From: Enorma phocaeensis
GTDB taxonomy: Bacteria > Actinomycetota > Coriobacteriia > Coriobacteriales > Coriobacteriaceae
DNA: 64,000 bases
Direction: 5' to 3'
NCBI RefSeq assembly: GCF_900186505.1
Contig: NZ_LT891969.1
Span: forward strand, 186,001 to 250,000
This document shows, piece by piece, positions 1-8,003 of the stretch. Position 1 is the first letter of the stretch. Each line of letters starts with the position of its first letter. The notes below the pieces were generated by a model. The model had not been told where the DNA came from. It did not search any database and worked only from the letters and a program-made list of their open reading frames with translations. Made by a program: the position numbers and the translations under genes.

Positions 1-2
1 AG

Positions 3-425
3 TGGCTCTGCAAGTACCACATCGTGTTCACACCGAAGTATAGAAGGAAGGCGATATACAACCAATACCGCAAGGACCTCGGGGAGATCCTCAGGCAGCT
101 CTGCCGCTGGAAGGGGGTGGAGATCATGGAGGGGCACCTGATGCCGGACCACGTGCACATGCTGGTCAGCATCCCGCCCAAGATCAGCGTGTCGAGCTTC
201 ATGGGCTACCTGAAGGGGAAGAGCTCGCTGATGATGTTCGACCGGCACGCGAACCTCAAGTACAAGTTCGGGAACAGGAAGTTCTGGGCGGAGGGCTACT
301 ACGTGTCCACCGTCGGCCTGAACGAGGCCACGATCGCCAAGTACATCAGGGAGCAGGAGGCCGCCGACATCGCGCTGGACAGGCTGAGCGTGAAGGAGTA
401 CGAGGACCCGTTCGGTAGGGGGTAG
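3..425 (+). CDS. tnpA: IS200/IS605-family transposase TnpA, 5' end outside the window
   Basis: Single-strand DNA transposase of the Y1 HUH type, which cuts and rejoins the top strand of the element at hairpin ends. The reading frame is open to the window edge and reads WLCKYHIVFTPKYRRK, the usual N-terminal segment of IS200 TnpA, so the true start lies upstream and the GTG at 24 is internal. Visible motifs are the metal-binding HUH pair in MPDHVHML and a C-terminal helix with EGYYVSTVG and IREQE, which carries the nucleophilic Tyr and the conserved Gln. About 140 residues are visible, close to the full family length of 140-155. No tnpB follows, so this is an IS200-like stand-alone element. 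Confidence 0.9.
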   Translation, partial: WLCKYHIVFTPKYRRKAIYNQYRKDLGEILRQLCRWKGVEIMEGHLMPDHVHMLVSIPPKISVSSFMGYLKGKSSLMMFDRHANLKYKFGNRKFWAEGYYVSTVGLNEATIAKYIREQEAADIALDRLSVKEYEDPFGRG

Positions 426-430
426 CGGCC

Positions 431-562
431 CGCCCGTTCGACGGGCGTGCCACGAGTCAAGGGGCTATCGGGCCTGAACTTCGTTCAGGCCAGGGACTTG
501 AGTCCCTGGCCTGGGCCCCTAGGGTTACACCCTAAGAGCAAACCACCCGCTATGCGGGTGGT
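431..562 (+). repeat. Run of four perfect hairpins at the right end of the IS200-like element
   Basis: Immediately 3' of tnpA are four separate inverted repeats: 431-436/442-447 (CGCCCG/CGGGCG), 471-479/483-491 (GGCCTGAAC/GTTCAGGCC), 491-498/501-508 (CAGGGACT/AGTCCCTG) and 542-550/554-562 (ACCACCCGC/GCGGGTGGT). The last is a good candidate for the right-end hairpin recognised by TnpA. The others may be part of a structured transcript. The exact cleavage site was not resolved. Confidence 0.6.
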
Positions 563-566
563 CCTG

Positions 567-1115
567 ATTGGTAAGGCTCTGTCACAGCACGCAGTTGATA
601 TATCGCGGGAACGCGCGGTGATCCCTGCCCGCCAGCGCGTGGAAGAGCTGGGAAACCGACCGTGTGATCCAACGGAGCCTATAAGTAAAACCATCGTGAT
701 GCGGGCGGATGGCGGTTCCGTGCCGGGGCTGAGCCCGGGGACGCCGATCCTGGCGACGGCGCTCCCCAAAGAGTTGCCGTGGATAGGGCTCCGGCCCCGG
801 ACCGGGGGCCGGGGCTAACCCGAGGCCCCCCGGGGCGGAAACGTCCATATCCCCGCATCTCGAGGCGGGCCCGGAAATCGAGATCCCGCCGGATGGACGG
901 AATCGGCCTCTCCAGGGCCGAAACCGTCCGATCAGCGGGATCTCGGCGGGATGGGGCCGGATCCGGACGCACCGAGATGCGGGCGGATGGCCACTTTGGA
1001 GAAGGCCCTGCCGCGGCACACGGCCGATACGCCGCGAGAGAGCGCAAGGCCCCTGCCCGCCCGCACGTGGAGGTCCCGGGAAATCAGCTAAGTGCAGTGA
1101 CAGAGCCTTTGGTAA
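567..1115. mobile_element. MITE-like element with ISL3-type terminal inverted repeats and 8-bp target duplication
   Basis: The left end GGCTCTGTCACAGCAC (575-590) and the right end 1092-1107, read on the other strand as GGCTCTGTCACTGCAC, match at 15 of 16 positions. Weaker similarity continues about 12 bases inward. They are flanked by ATTGGTAA (567-574) and TTTGGTAA (1108-1115), an 8-bp direct repeat with one mismatch. ISL3-family elements start with GGCTCT-like ends and make 8-bp duplications, so this 533-bp unit fits a non-autonomous ISL3 derivative. No convincing transposase ORF lies inside; open frames there look like GC-rich noise. It contains copy 1 of the nested-stem repeat. Confidence 0.65.
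852..983. repeat. Nested-stem dispersed repeat, copy 1
   Basis: Three nested inverted repeats: outer CCCGCATCTCG (852-862) with CGAGATGCGGG (973-983), middle GAGATCCCGC (880-889) with GCGGGATCTC (935-944), and inner GGACGG (895-900) with CCGTCC (924-929), closed by CGGCC/GGGCCG. The order and spacing of CATCTCGA, AATCGAGAT and GAATCGGC blocks match the copies at 43753 and 49239. Confidence 0.65.
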
Positions 1116-1281
1116 CACGCCTCAAACACCTCATCAGGAGAGGTGGCTTCCCGTTTCTTACAAATTCGCCAAACTGTCAAAATCCTTACATAGTGAGGCC
1201 CGTGCGGTGCGATAATGCACCTTGGTAACGTTTGGGTGCGATGCGTCGCATGTGCACCCGCCCCTACCAGATGGGAGCCTT

Positions 1282-2169
1282 ATGAGCACATTTGCGCTTA
1301 CGTGCGAGTCGACCGCGGACCGACCGCGGGAGTTCTTCGATGAACGCGACATTCGCGTCGTCTACTTCCACTATGAGCTCGACGGGGTCATGCACGAAGA
1401 CGACCTATACCAGTCAATCTCGCCTGAGAAGTTCTTCGCCGATATCAAGGCCGGCGCGATGCCTAAGACGTCGCAGGTGAGCGTTGGCGAGTATGCGGAG
1501 TTTTGGGAGTCCATGCTCAAGGAGGGCAAGGACATCCTTCATGTGACGCTCTCCTCGGGGATCTCCGGGAGCTACGGGTCGGCATGCATCGCCGCACAGG
1601 ACCTTGCCGAGTGCTATCCCGAGCGAACGATCCGCGTCATCGACTCGCTTGCCGCCTCCTCTGGTTACGGCCTGCTCATGGAGTACCTGGCTGACCTACG
1701 CGATGAGGGCAAGTCGCTCGAAGAGGTCGCAACGTGGGCCGAAGAGCACAAGCTCAACGTCCATCACTGGTTCTTCTCGACCGACCTCACGAGCTTCAAG
1801 CGCGGCGGCCGCATCTCGGCTACGAGCGCTCTTCTGGGAACGGCTCTTAAGATCTGCCCGCTCATGAACGTCGACAACCAGGGCAAGCTCATTCCGCGTG
1901 AGAAGATCCGCACCAAGAAGAAGGCCATGGCGGAGATGGTCAAGACCATGATGGCTCACGTTGACGATGGCGCGGAGTATACCGGAAAGTGCTGCTTCTC
2001 GCAGTCTGCGTGCCGAGAAGACGCCCAGGCGGTCGCTGATATGATCGTGCAGGAGATCCCGCAGCTCGCGGACAAGATCACCATCAACGATATCGGCACG
2101 GTGATCGGTTCGCATACGGGGCCGGGCACGGTCGCCCTCTTCTTCATGGGCGATAAGCGCGTCGATTAG
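1282..2169 (+). CDS. DegV family fatty-acid-binding protein
   Basis: A 295-residue DegV protein. These bind a fatty acid and, in Firmicutes, can act as FakB-type partners of fatty acid kinase; the substrate here is not shown. Family signatures are visible: the N-terminal ALTCESTAD strand, the PKTSQVSVGEY loop, SSGISGSYGSA and FKRGGRISATSALLG around the lipid carboxylate site. Start chosen at the ATG giving MSTFALT, preceded by GGGAG at proper spacing; an upstream in-frame ATG at 1222 has no ribosome binding site. No fakA is adjacent. It converges with the nitroreductase gene. Confidence 0.88.
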   Translation: MSTFALTCESTADRPREFFDERDIRVVYFHYELDGVMHEDDLYQSISPEKFFADIKAGAMPKTSQVSVGEYAEFWESMLKEGKDILHVTLSSGISGSYGSACIAAQDLAECYPERTIRVIDSLAASSGYGLLMEYLADLRDEGKSLEEVATWAEEHKLNVHHWFFSTDLTSFKRGGRISATSALLGTALKICPLMNVDNQGKLIPREKIRTKKKAMAEMVKTMMAHVDDGAEYTGKCCFSQSACREDAQAVADMIVQEIPQLADKITINDIGTVIGSHTGPGTVALFFMGDKRVD

Positions 2170-2271
2170 TAGCACGGCACCCGTACCGTCGCGTCGCGTG
2201 GACCGAGCTCGAGCAGCCAAATGCACGTGCAAAATGCACTTTCCGGGAATCAGCACCGTGATGATGGTAGC

Positions 2272-2796
2272 CTATGCCTTGCTGAAGCTCTCGTAGGCTA
2301 CCATCTCGTCAAGCGGGATCGATGCATCGTGCATCGGGCTCGGAGCGCTTGATTCTTCGGGATAGCCGATCGGCATAACCGAGACGATCTTGTGCGTGCG
2401 CGGGATGTCGAACTGGCGACGCAGTTCGGGCGGGTCTATGAGGCCCACCCAGCAGCTGTGGATGCCGAGCTCCTGCGCTTGCAGCATCATATGGGTCGCA
2501 GCTATCGAGGTGTCCACGATGCCGAAGTCCATCACGTCGGGACTGCGCGAGGCAAGCGTCATGTCGTAGGTGAGCACCAGGATGCATGGCGCTCCGAAGC
2601 GGCAGTTCGTGCACCGATCCATCTTGGCAAGTCCCTCCTCGCTCCTCACGACCAGGATGCGCTGGGGCTGGAGGTTGCGCGCGGTGGGGGCGACGCGAGC
2701 TGCTTCGAGGATCGCGTCCAGCTTCTCTTGCTCGATGGGACGCGGTGAGAACCTTCGCTCGGAGTACCGCTCGGTTGCAAGATCGATGAATGCCAT
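2272..2796 (-). CDS. Nitroreductase family protein
   Basis: FMN-dependent NAD(P)H nitroreductase-like flavoprotein of 174 residues. The N-terminus ATERYSERRFSPRPI carries the Arg-Ser-Arg-like phosphate-binding pattern of the family, EAARVAPTARNLQPQRILVV is the typical second motif, and the C-terminal half has MMLQAQELGIHSCWVGLID followed by VSVMPIGYPEE. The length suits the shorter subfamily. Start chosen at the ATG for MAFIDLATERYS, which has AGGAG upstream; the longer open frame lacks a site. Cys residues in RCTNCRFGAPCI are notable for such a protein and might bind metal. The physiological substrate cannot be read from the sequence. Confidence 0.85.
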   Translation of the reverse strand: MAFIDLATERYSERRFSPRPIEQEKLDAILEAARVAPTARNLQPQRILVVRSEEGLAKMDRCTNCRFGAPCILVLTYDMTLASRSPDVMDFGIVDTSIAATHMMLQAQELGIHSCWVGLIDPPELRRQFDIPRTHKIVSVMPIGYPEESSAPSPMHDASIPLDEMVAYESFSKA

Positions 2797-2925
2797 GGTG
2801 CTCCTGTTCTTTTCGTTGCCTTGGGTGAGTGCATGCCCGTTCTGGTAAGCTTGCATATCTACAGTGTACTTCTCCGGGGCTGGTCGCGGACCGTATTTAA
2901 GCCTCGTTCTCTAGGCGGTGGAACT

Positions 2926-3087
2926 ATGGATTTCTGGAGCATCATCGAGCCAGTCGGCATGATCGTCGGCGTGGTCGTTGCGGTGGCGGCGGTGTACTTC
3001 GTCATCACTGCCATCAAGGGCAAGATGCAGGAGCGCGAGGAACGTGCCGGGGGTTCGGGCCGCGGTGGCAGCCATATGAGACGCTAG
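2926..3087 (+). CDS. Small single-pass membrane protein, unknown function
   Basis: Predicted 53-residue protein starting MDFWSIIEPVGMIVGVVV, with one hydrophobic helix (about residues 9-30) followed by a charged Gly/Arg tail (KGKMQEREERAGG). A GGCGGTGG stretch precedes the ATG. It sits alone between the divergent nitroreductase gene and the convergent methyltransferase gene. Coding status rests on start, ribosome site and a plausible membrane profile only. Confidence 0.5.
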   Translation: MDFWSIIEPVGMIVGVVVAVAAVYFVITAIKGKMQEREERAGGSGRGGSHMRR

Positions 3088-3098
3088 GTGCGCTTTGC

Positions 3099-4151
3099 CT
3101 AGCGCAGCGTTCCGTCCTTCTGTATCAGGGCTACGTAGAAGCCCTCGAACAGACGCGTGGGGCACACGGTGACCGTGCCCTCGAGCCTGCTTGGCAGGGT
3201 GGGGATCTCGCCGCTCTCGATAGCGGTGATGACGTGTCGCGCGCTCTCGGCGAACGCGAAACGTTTGGCGTCTTCGCCTGCGGCGGAGTCATCCGAGCTG
3301 TTCGCTGCGTTCTTGTCTGCGCTGCTGGGTGCCGTGTTCGCCAGAGAGAGCGGAACGAGCTTGCAATCACGATGCCGCTTGAGGGCGGCGACAACCTGAT
3401 CGTCGTTCTCGGCGGGTAGGATCGAGCATGTTGAGTAAACGAGGGTTCCGCCGGGTTTGAGCACGGTGAGCGCCCGATCGAGCAGGGCGCGCTGCGCTTT
3501 TGTGACCTTGGCAAGGAGCTTGTCCGTCATACGCTCCGTAGCGCGCTGGTCTCCGGCGCGATACGTGCCGGTTCCCGTGCAGAGTGCATCGAGCAGGATG
3601 CGGTCGAATGCGAAGAACTCATCCAGGCGCCGTGCGTCGCAGCGCATGACGTTGACGTTGCGCACTCCAAGCTTGTCCAGGTTGTATGCGAGTTTTTCGG
3701 CGCGAGGGGCATGGAGCTCGCAGGCGGTGAGGTGCGCACGGTTGCAGGCGAGGGCGGCGAGCTCGGAGGTCTTACCGCCGGGTGCGGCGCACATGTCGAG
3801 CACGTCCTCGCCGGCGCTCGGCGCGAGGACGAGCGGTGGCAGCATCGACGAGAGGCTCTGCAGGTACACGCTTCCCGTGCGATAGAGCTCCAGCTCCCAG
3901 ATGGCGCGCTCACGCACATCGCTATCCAGCACGAAGGCGTCCGGATACCATGCAGCGCGCTCATAGGCGACGCCTGCCCCGTCGAGTGCGGCCGCTACGG
4001 TATCGGCGTCGCTGGCGAGCGCGTTCGCCCTTAGCGTGACCGGGCGCTCGACGGCCTCAACGTAACCGGTGCGGACGCGCTGGGCATCCGAGCTGCCAAG
4101 CATCTCGAGCGCTCGCTCGATGAGGACGGGGAGAGACGGGCTATCCTGCAT
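3099..4151 (-). CDS. RsmB/RsmF-type 16S rRNA m5C methyltransferase (NOL1/NOP2/Sun family)
   Basis: SAM-dependent cytosine-5 RNA methyltransferase of 350 residues. The SAM site is DMCAAPGGKTSELAAL. Motif IV reads LDALCTGTGTYR, where the family normally has DAPCSGTG: the Cys is kept but the preceding Pro is replaced by Leu. Motif VI VYSTCSILPAENDDQV holds the nucleophilic Cys. The N-terminal 90 residues match the small RNA-binding lobe. The C-terminal tail (EGTVTVCPTRLFEGFYVALIQK) is the usual family ending. The gene lies downstream of ecfT in the same orientation with a 36-base gap, so it may be read from the ECF operon. The exact methylated base (C967, C1407 or other) is not decided by sequence. 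Confidence 0.88.
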   Translation of the reverse strand: MQDSPSLPVLIERALEMLGSSDAQRVRTGYVEAVERPVTLRANALASDADTVAAALDGAGVAYERAAWYPDAFVLDSDVRERAIWELELYRTGSVYLQSLSSMLPPLVLAPSAGEDVLDMCAAPGGKTSELAALACNRAHLTACELHAPRAEKLAYNLDKLGVRNVNVMRCDARRLDEFFAFDRILLDALCTGTGTYRAGDQRATERMTDKLLAKVTKAQRALLDRALTVLKPGGTLVYSTCSILPAENDDQVVAALKRHRDCKLVPLSLANTAPSSADKNAANSSDDSAAGEDAKRFAFAESARHVITAIESGEIPTLPSRLEGTVTVCPTRLFEGFYVALIQKDGTLR

Positions 4152-4187
4152 GAGGTGGCCATCCTTTCTGTACGCGCCTGGGTGCCG

Positions 4188-4934
4188 CTAGAACGCGACG
4201 CCGAGCGCGATCAGCGCGACGCAGAGTGCAAGCACCGCGAAATCCGCCGCGGCGAGCGGGTAGCGCTTGAATGCGGAGGAGCGCGTCCGCAGATAGAAGC
4301 CGCGCTGCTCGGCAGCGAGCGCCGTGGCGTCGGTCTTGCCTACGCTCGAGATGAGCAGCGGCACGCACAGGGGCAACATGAGCTTGAGCTTCTTCAGCGG
4401 GTGCGGGGTGTCGTATTCCACTCCGCGCGCCGTCTGCGCTTCCATGATCGCGTTCATCTCCTGGCTGAAAACCGGTACGAAACGCAGCGCCGTGGTAAAC
4501 GTGAACGCGTACTTGTAGGGAATGCGCAGCACCTCCACGCAGGCGTTGGAGAGGTCGTTGAGCTTGGTGACCGAGAGCATGAGCACGAGTGGCAAGGCGA
4601 TGCCCAGGAGCCTGAGGGCCATCTTCGAGGCGCTCACGAGCCCTTCGTCGGTGATGAAGCCGAGCACCGGCGTGCCCGAGCGTACCAGCAAGGTTTGCAG
4701 AACGAGCATGATCGCCGCGAGCGGCACGAGCAGCTTGAGCAGCGACATGAGCCGTGGGACCGTGCGCGTGTAGGCAGCAAGCGCGAAGGTGAGCGCAAGC
4801 AGCCCGCCGAGCAGGGCATAGGTATCTGCAAGGAAGGTCGCCGCGATGATTGCCGCCGCGATGGCGAGTTTGGTGACCGGGTTCAACCGGTGCAGCAGCG
4901 TGGTGCCCGGCACATAGTCGATGACGTTAACCAC
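4188..4934 (-). CDS. ecfT: ECF transporter transmembrane coupling protein EcfT
   Basis: CbiQ/EcfT family membrane scaffold that links the S component to the ATPases of an energy-coupling-factor importer. It has 248 residues with four to five hydrophobic stretches. The N-terminal signature VIDYVPGTTLLHRLNPVTKLA is typical, and the cytoplasmic coupling helices carry MEAQTARGVEYDTPHP and TALAAEQRGFYLRTRS, the two Ala-Arg-Gly-type ATPase contact motifs. It starts with GTG and overlaps the end of the ATPase gene by 8 bases, so translation is probably coupled. Third gene of the ECF operon. Confidence 0.93.
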   Translation of the reverse strand: MVNVIDYVPGTTLLHRLNPVTKLAIAAAIIAATFLADTYALLGGLLALTFALAAYTRTVPRLMSLLKLLVPLAAIMLVLQTLLVRSGTPVLGFITDEGLVSASKMALRLLGIALPLVLMLSVTKLNDLSNACVEVLRIPYKYAFTFTTALRFVPVFSQEMNAIMEAQTARGVEYDTPHPLKKLKLMLPLCVPLLISSVGKTDATALAAEQRGFYLRTRSSAFKRYPLAAADFAVLALCVALIALGVAF

Positions 4935-6732
4935 GGCAGATCAGCTCCTTCGTAAGCGCGACCACGTCCGACACCTCGTGAAGGCCTTCGAATGCCGGCG
5001 ACACCCTGCGGGCAAGCTCGTGCGAGAGCTCGATCACCTGCGGAGGCTCCATGGATGCCCGTTTCATCAGCTCCTCGCGCGCGAACAACGCATGCGTCTC
5101 TCCGCGGTCGAGAATCTCTCCATCTGCCATGACCACGAGGCGCTCGGCAAAGTCGCTCACCACCTCCATGTCGTGGCAGACCATGATGACGGCCGAGTCG
5201 GCGTCTGCCATCTCGCGTACGGTCTCCATGACGGTCATGCATTCGCGGTAGTCCAGACCGCTCGTGGGCTCGTCCAAGATGATGACATCGGGTTCGAGAA
5301 CCACCACCGAGGCGAGGGCGACCATCTGACGCTGCCCACGGGAAAGGGAGAAGGGCGCTTCATCGAGCGGCAGGTCAAAGCGCTCTGCTGCAGCGCGTGC
5401 ACGACGATGCGCCTCGTCGCGGGGGACGCCGGCGAGTTCGAGCCCAAAGGCCACCTCTTCGAGAACGGTGTTCTTGCAGATCTGGCGATCGGGATTCTGG
5501 AAGAGGGTGGCGGCGTGGCGAGCGATCTGGCTCGTGCGAACCTCGCGTGTGTCGAGGCCTGCCACGCGCACGCTGCCTGCCGAGGGTTTGAGGAGCCCGG
5601 TGATGAGCTTGGTGAGGGTTGTCTTGCCGGCGCCGTTCTGGCCGACCACGCCAACGAGCTCACCGGGATAGACTCGCATGGCGAGGTCGCGAACCGAGGC
5701 GCCGCCGGCAGGATAGGAGAAGTTCACGCCATCGAGCAGCACCACCGGCTCGACGCCTTCGGCCTTGGTCCGGGAGGGCCGGTGCGGGGAGGCGGAGCGC
5801 CCTCGTGTATTCGGGTCGTTGTCTTCGGGGTTCTGCCAGTCGGCGCTCGCGTCGCGTCGCTGCTCGGCATCGTCATAGATTCGCTCGATGAGCTCGGCTG
5901 CCTGCTCGACGTTCAGGCAGGGCTCACCGGGTGCGATGATGCCATCGCGCGCAAGGCTGTTGGAGATGCGGGCGACGCGCGGGCTGTCCACGCCGATGCG
6001 CTTGAGTTCCTCGCCATGGGAGAAGACCTCGTGCGGGGTGCCCATAAGGGCGATGCGGCCGTGGTCCATCACGGCGATGCGCCGGCAGTATTCCGAGAGG
6101 AGGGCGACCTTCTGTTCGATTACGACCACGGTGATACCCAGATCGCGGTTGATGGCAGATAAGGTATCGAAAACCATCTTCGAGCTCGCCGGGTCGAGCG
6201 CGGCGGTGGGCTCGTCGAGCACGAGCACGCGGGGCTGGAGCGCGAGGATCGCCGCGATGGCAACCTTCTGCTTCTGACCGCCGGAGAGCGTCGCGATCTC
6301 GCGGTGGCGCAGATCGGCGATGCCGACGGTCTCCATCGTGAGCTGCAACCGCTTCTCGATGGCCTCATGGGGAACGCCGAAGTTCTCGAGGCCGAATAAG
6401 AGCTCGTCCTCCACGTTCGAGGCCACCATCTGCGTGTCGATGTCCTGGAGCACGCTGCCCACGACTCGCGAGATGTCCGTGAGGCTGACGGTGCAGGTAT
6501 CCTGCCCGCAAACGAGGGCCGTTCCAAAGAAGGCGCCGCCGAAGTGATGCGGGATCGCTCCCGAGAGCACGGCGGCAAGCGTGGACTTGCCGGCTCCCGA
6601 AGGGCCGATGACGCCGAGGAACTCGCCCTCCTCGATGGAGAGGGTGATACGGTCGAGCGCTCTTGGCGCCTCTGCGCTCCCGTAGGAGAACGAGACGTCG
6701 TCGAGCGATATGATTGCTGAGTCTGAAGCCAT
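4927..6732 (-). CDS. ECF transporter ATPase, fused A and A' subunits
   Basis: Two complete ABC ATPase domains in one 601-residue chain. Domain 1 has Walker A GPSGAGKST, signature LSGGQKQKVAI and Walker B VLVLDEPTAALDP. Domain 2 has GQNGAGKTT, a variant signature LSRGQRQMVAL and VIILDEPTSGLDY. In most bacteria EcfA1 and EcfA2 are separate proteins, so this is a fusion, with an acidic and Arg-rich linker near residues 285-335. Start chosen at the ATG for MASDSAIISLDDVSF; the upstream open segment has no family similarity. It follows the S-component gene by 79 bases that hold a strong hairpin, and it overlaps ecfT. Confidence 0.93.
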   Translation of the reverse strand: MASDSAIISLDDVSFSYGSAEAPRALDRITLSIEEGEFLGVIGPSGAGKSTLAAVLSGAIPHHFGGAFFGTALVCGQDTCTVSLTDISRVVGSVLQDIDTQMVASNVEDELLFGLENFGVPHEAIEKRLQLTMETVGIADLRHREIATLSGGQKQKVAIAAILALQPRVLVLDEPTAALDPASSKMVFDTLSAINRDLGITVVVIEQKVALLSEYCRRIAVMDHGRIALMGTPHEVFSHGEELKRIGVDSPRVARISNSLARDGIIAPGEPCLNVEQAAELIERIYDDAEQRRDASADWQNPEDNDPNTRGRSASPHRPSRTKAEGVEPVVLLDGVNFSYPAGGASVRDLAMRVYPGELVGVVGQNGAGKTTLTKLITGLLKPSAGSVRVAGLDTREVRTSQIARHAATLFQNPDRQICKNTVLEEVAFGLELAGVPRDEAHRRARAAAERFDLPLDEAPFSLSRGQRQMVALASVVVLEPDVIILDEPTSGLDYRECMTVMETVREMADADSAVIMVCHDMEVVSDFAERLVVMADGEILDRGETHALFAREELMKRASMEPPQVIELSHELARRVSPAFEGLHEVSDVVALTKELICRG

Positions 6733-6757
6733 GGCTCGTCCTGTCGTGTTCCAGCAA

Positions 6758-6781
6758 GGTGCCGCGCGGTTGCGCGGCACC
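6758..6781 (-). other. Perfect 10-bp hairpin between the S-component and ATPase genes
   Basis: GGTGCCGCGC (6758-6767) and GCGCGGCACC (6772-6781) are exact complements around a 4-base loop. There is no T-run after it on the minus strand, so it is unlikely to be a full terminator. It sits inside the operon and could protect or process the upstream message, giving unequal amounts of S component and ATPase. Confidence 0.6.
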
Positions 6782-6811
6782 CATGGTAGCGGTCTTATGC
6801 GCGCTTCGCCA

Positions 6812-7381
6812 CTAGTCGGCGAGCTTGAGGGCCTTCTTGATGGGAAGGTAAAGCGCGCTCACCAGCACGGCGTTGAATACCGCGGTCGCGAGCACGACGG
6901 GGAGCATGGCAACGACGAGCTGCTCGGCGCCACCCACCATGGCGATCTTGATCAGCATGAAGATGATGCCCGAGACCGCGGTGGTCACGAACGTGCCGAT
7001 CAAGGGGACGACCTTCTTGGCGCTGCCGCGCATGCCGACCTGCACGATGACGGCCATGAGCATCGCGGCGATGCCTTCGGCTGCGAAGTCGATGAACGGG
7101 GAGGTGGTGGTGATCTGGATTACCGCGGCGCTGATGAGGCCGATGATGAGCGCTTGGCCAATATTGGGACGAATGGCAAGGATGGTAAGGCAGAAGGCGG
7201 AGATGATGAACTCGGGCGAGATGGCACCGCCGGTGATGCCGGAGATGGCGCGTCCGACGGTGAAGTTCAGGATGAAGCCTGCGGCGAGCAGGATGGCGAG
7301 CAGGACGAGCCCGCGGATGTCGAGCGTGCCGCGATCGACGGTGGAAACGGTGCGAGCCTGGGTGTTGGTGTTCTCGGACAT
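6812..7381 (-). CDS. ECF transporter S component, probable tryptophan-specific
   Basis: Integral membrane substrate-binding subunit of an ECF importer: 189 residues with about five to six hydrophobic segments (for example GLVLLAILLAAGFILNF and PEFIISAFCLTILAIRP) and small-residue motifs typical of S components. Start placed at the ATG giving MSENTNTQ because an AAAGG lies 8 bases upstream; a GTG at 7399 also fits the frame. First structural gene of the operon S component, double ATPase, EcfT. The substrate assignment comes from the upstream leader with three consecutive Trp codons and a terminator, not from recognised binding residues. Confidence 0.85.
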   Translation of the reverse strand: MSENTNTQARTVSTVDRGTLDIRGLVLLAILLAAGFILNFTVGRAISGITGGAISPEFIISAFCLTILAIRPNIGQALIIGLISAAVIQITTTSPFIDFAAEGIAAMLMAVIVQVGMRGSAKKVVPLIGTFVTTAVSGIIFMLIKIAMVGGAEQLVVAMLPVVLATAVFNAVLVSALYLPIKKALKLAD

Positions 7382-7506
7382 GATGGAGACCTTTCTCACG
7401 GGTGCCGGAATCGGCGAAATTGCATTTGCTTCGAGAGACTGTGTGACGTTGCGGGGATACTAGAGCGGGGGCGCGTGATGCGCGTCGGGTGGGGCCTGAG
7501 CTATAG

Positions 7507-7534
7507 AAAAAGGCCCCCGGTCAAACCGGAGGCC
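7507..7534 (-). terminator. Intrinsic terminator of the trp-type attenuator
   Basis: On the minus strand GGCCTCCGG (7534-7526) pairs with CCGGGGGCC (7520-7512) around a short loop and is followed by five T residues (7511-7507). It lies after the Trp-rich leader peptide and 126 bases before the S-component start, so it can end transcription before the transporter genes. Confidence 0.88.
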
Positions 7535-7569
7535 CTATCATGCACAAACCTTGAGGCAGGCGTGAACGG

Positions 7570-7641
7570 CTACCGTCGACCAACCGTATTCGCATCACGC
7601 CACCACCAGTTGTTGAGTGAAATGTTCAGGACGTTCATCAT
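7570..7641 (-). CDS. Trp-rich leader peptide of a transcription attenuator
   Basis: A 23-codon ORF starting ATG-ATG with AAAGGAG (7656-7650) 8 bases upstream. Codons 12-14 are three consecutive TGG, giving NNWWWRD, and it ends in TAG at 7570. The GGCGTGA that overlaps the last Trp codon (7601-7595) is exactly complementary to TCACGCC (7565-7559) just after the stop, giving a 1:2-type hairpin. The terminator at 7534-7507 follows. This is the classical layout of a ribosome-stalling trp attenuator: low charged tRNA-Trp stalls the ribosome and favours readthrough. An antiterminator pairing was not resolved by eye. Confidence 0.85.
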   Translation of the reverse strand: MMNVLNISLNNWWWRDANTVGRR

Positions 7642-7708
7642 GCTGGTGGCTCCTTTCGGTCAATCGAGGCAATCGGATTCTTTTCCAAGCGCCGTTGTTC
7701 TTGAGGGC

Positions 7709-7717
7709 ACTATAGCA
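7709..7717 (-). promoter_or_regulatory. Possible extended -10 promoter for the leader and ECF operon
   Basis: On the minus strand TGCTATAGT gives an extended -10 element (TG-N-TATAGT) about 50 bases upstream of the leader ribosome binding site. No clear -35 box is seen. The rest of 7718-8003 holds no supported gene. Confidence 0.4.
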
Positions 7718-8003
7718 TAGCGAAGTGCTCCGCGCACGACTTCTTGCGAAGATTGCCGTTCTGTTTCGAGCTCCATGTTTCATGCTGCTAGCTGCCTGCG
7801 CTTCCGAAGGATGCCTGCGTCATGTTTCGGCAGCTTGCCGCCTTCTTGTTGCTAGACGCTTTGCTTTGGCGCATGCGCTGTCGTCGCTGCAGCGCCCGGA
7901 GCCGTCCGGATTTGCGGCCGGATGTAGCCGTAGCAATGAGAGCTTTCTCTCAAGGTTTAGTATTGAGCTCGATTTAAATGGCCGATCTGTGGCCATTCCG
8001 AGT

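Noticed and set aside
447..1228. Several overlapping ORFs on both strands inside the MITE region
   Set aside because: Translations are Pro/Arg/Gly-rich, have no ribosome sites or motifs, and overlap the inverted repeats.
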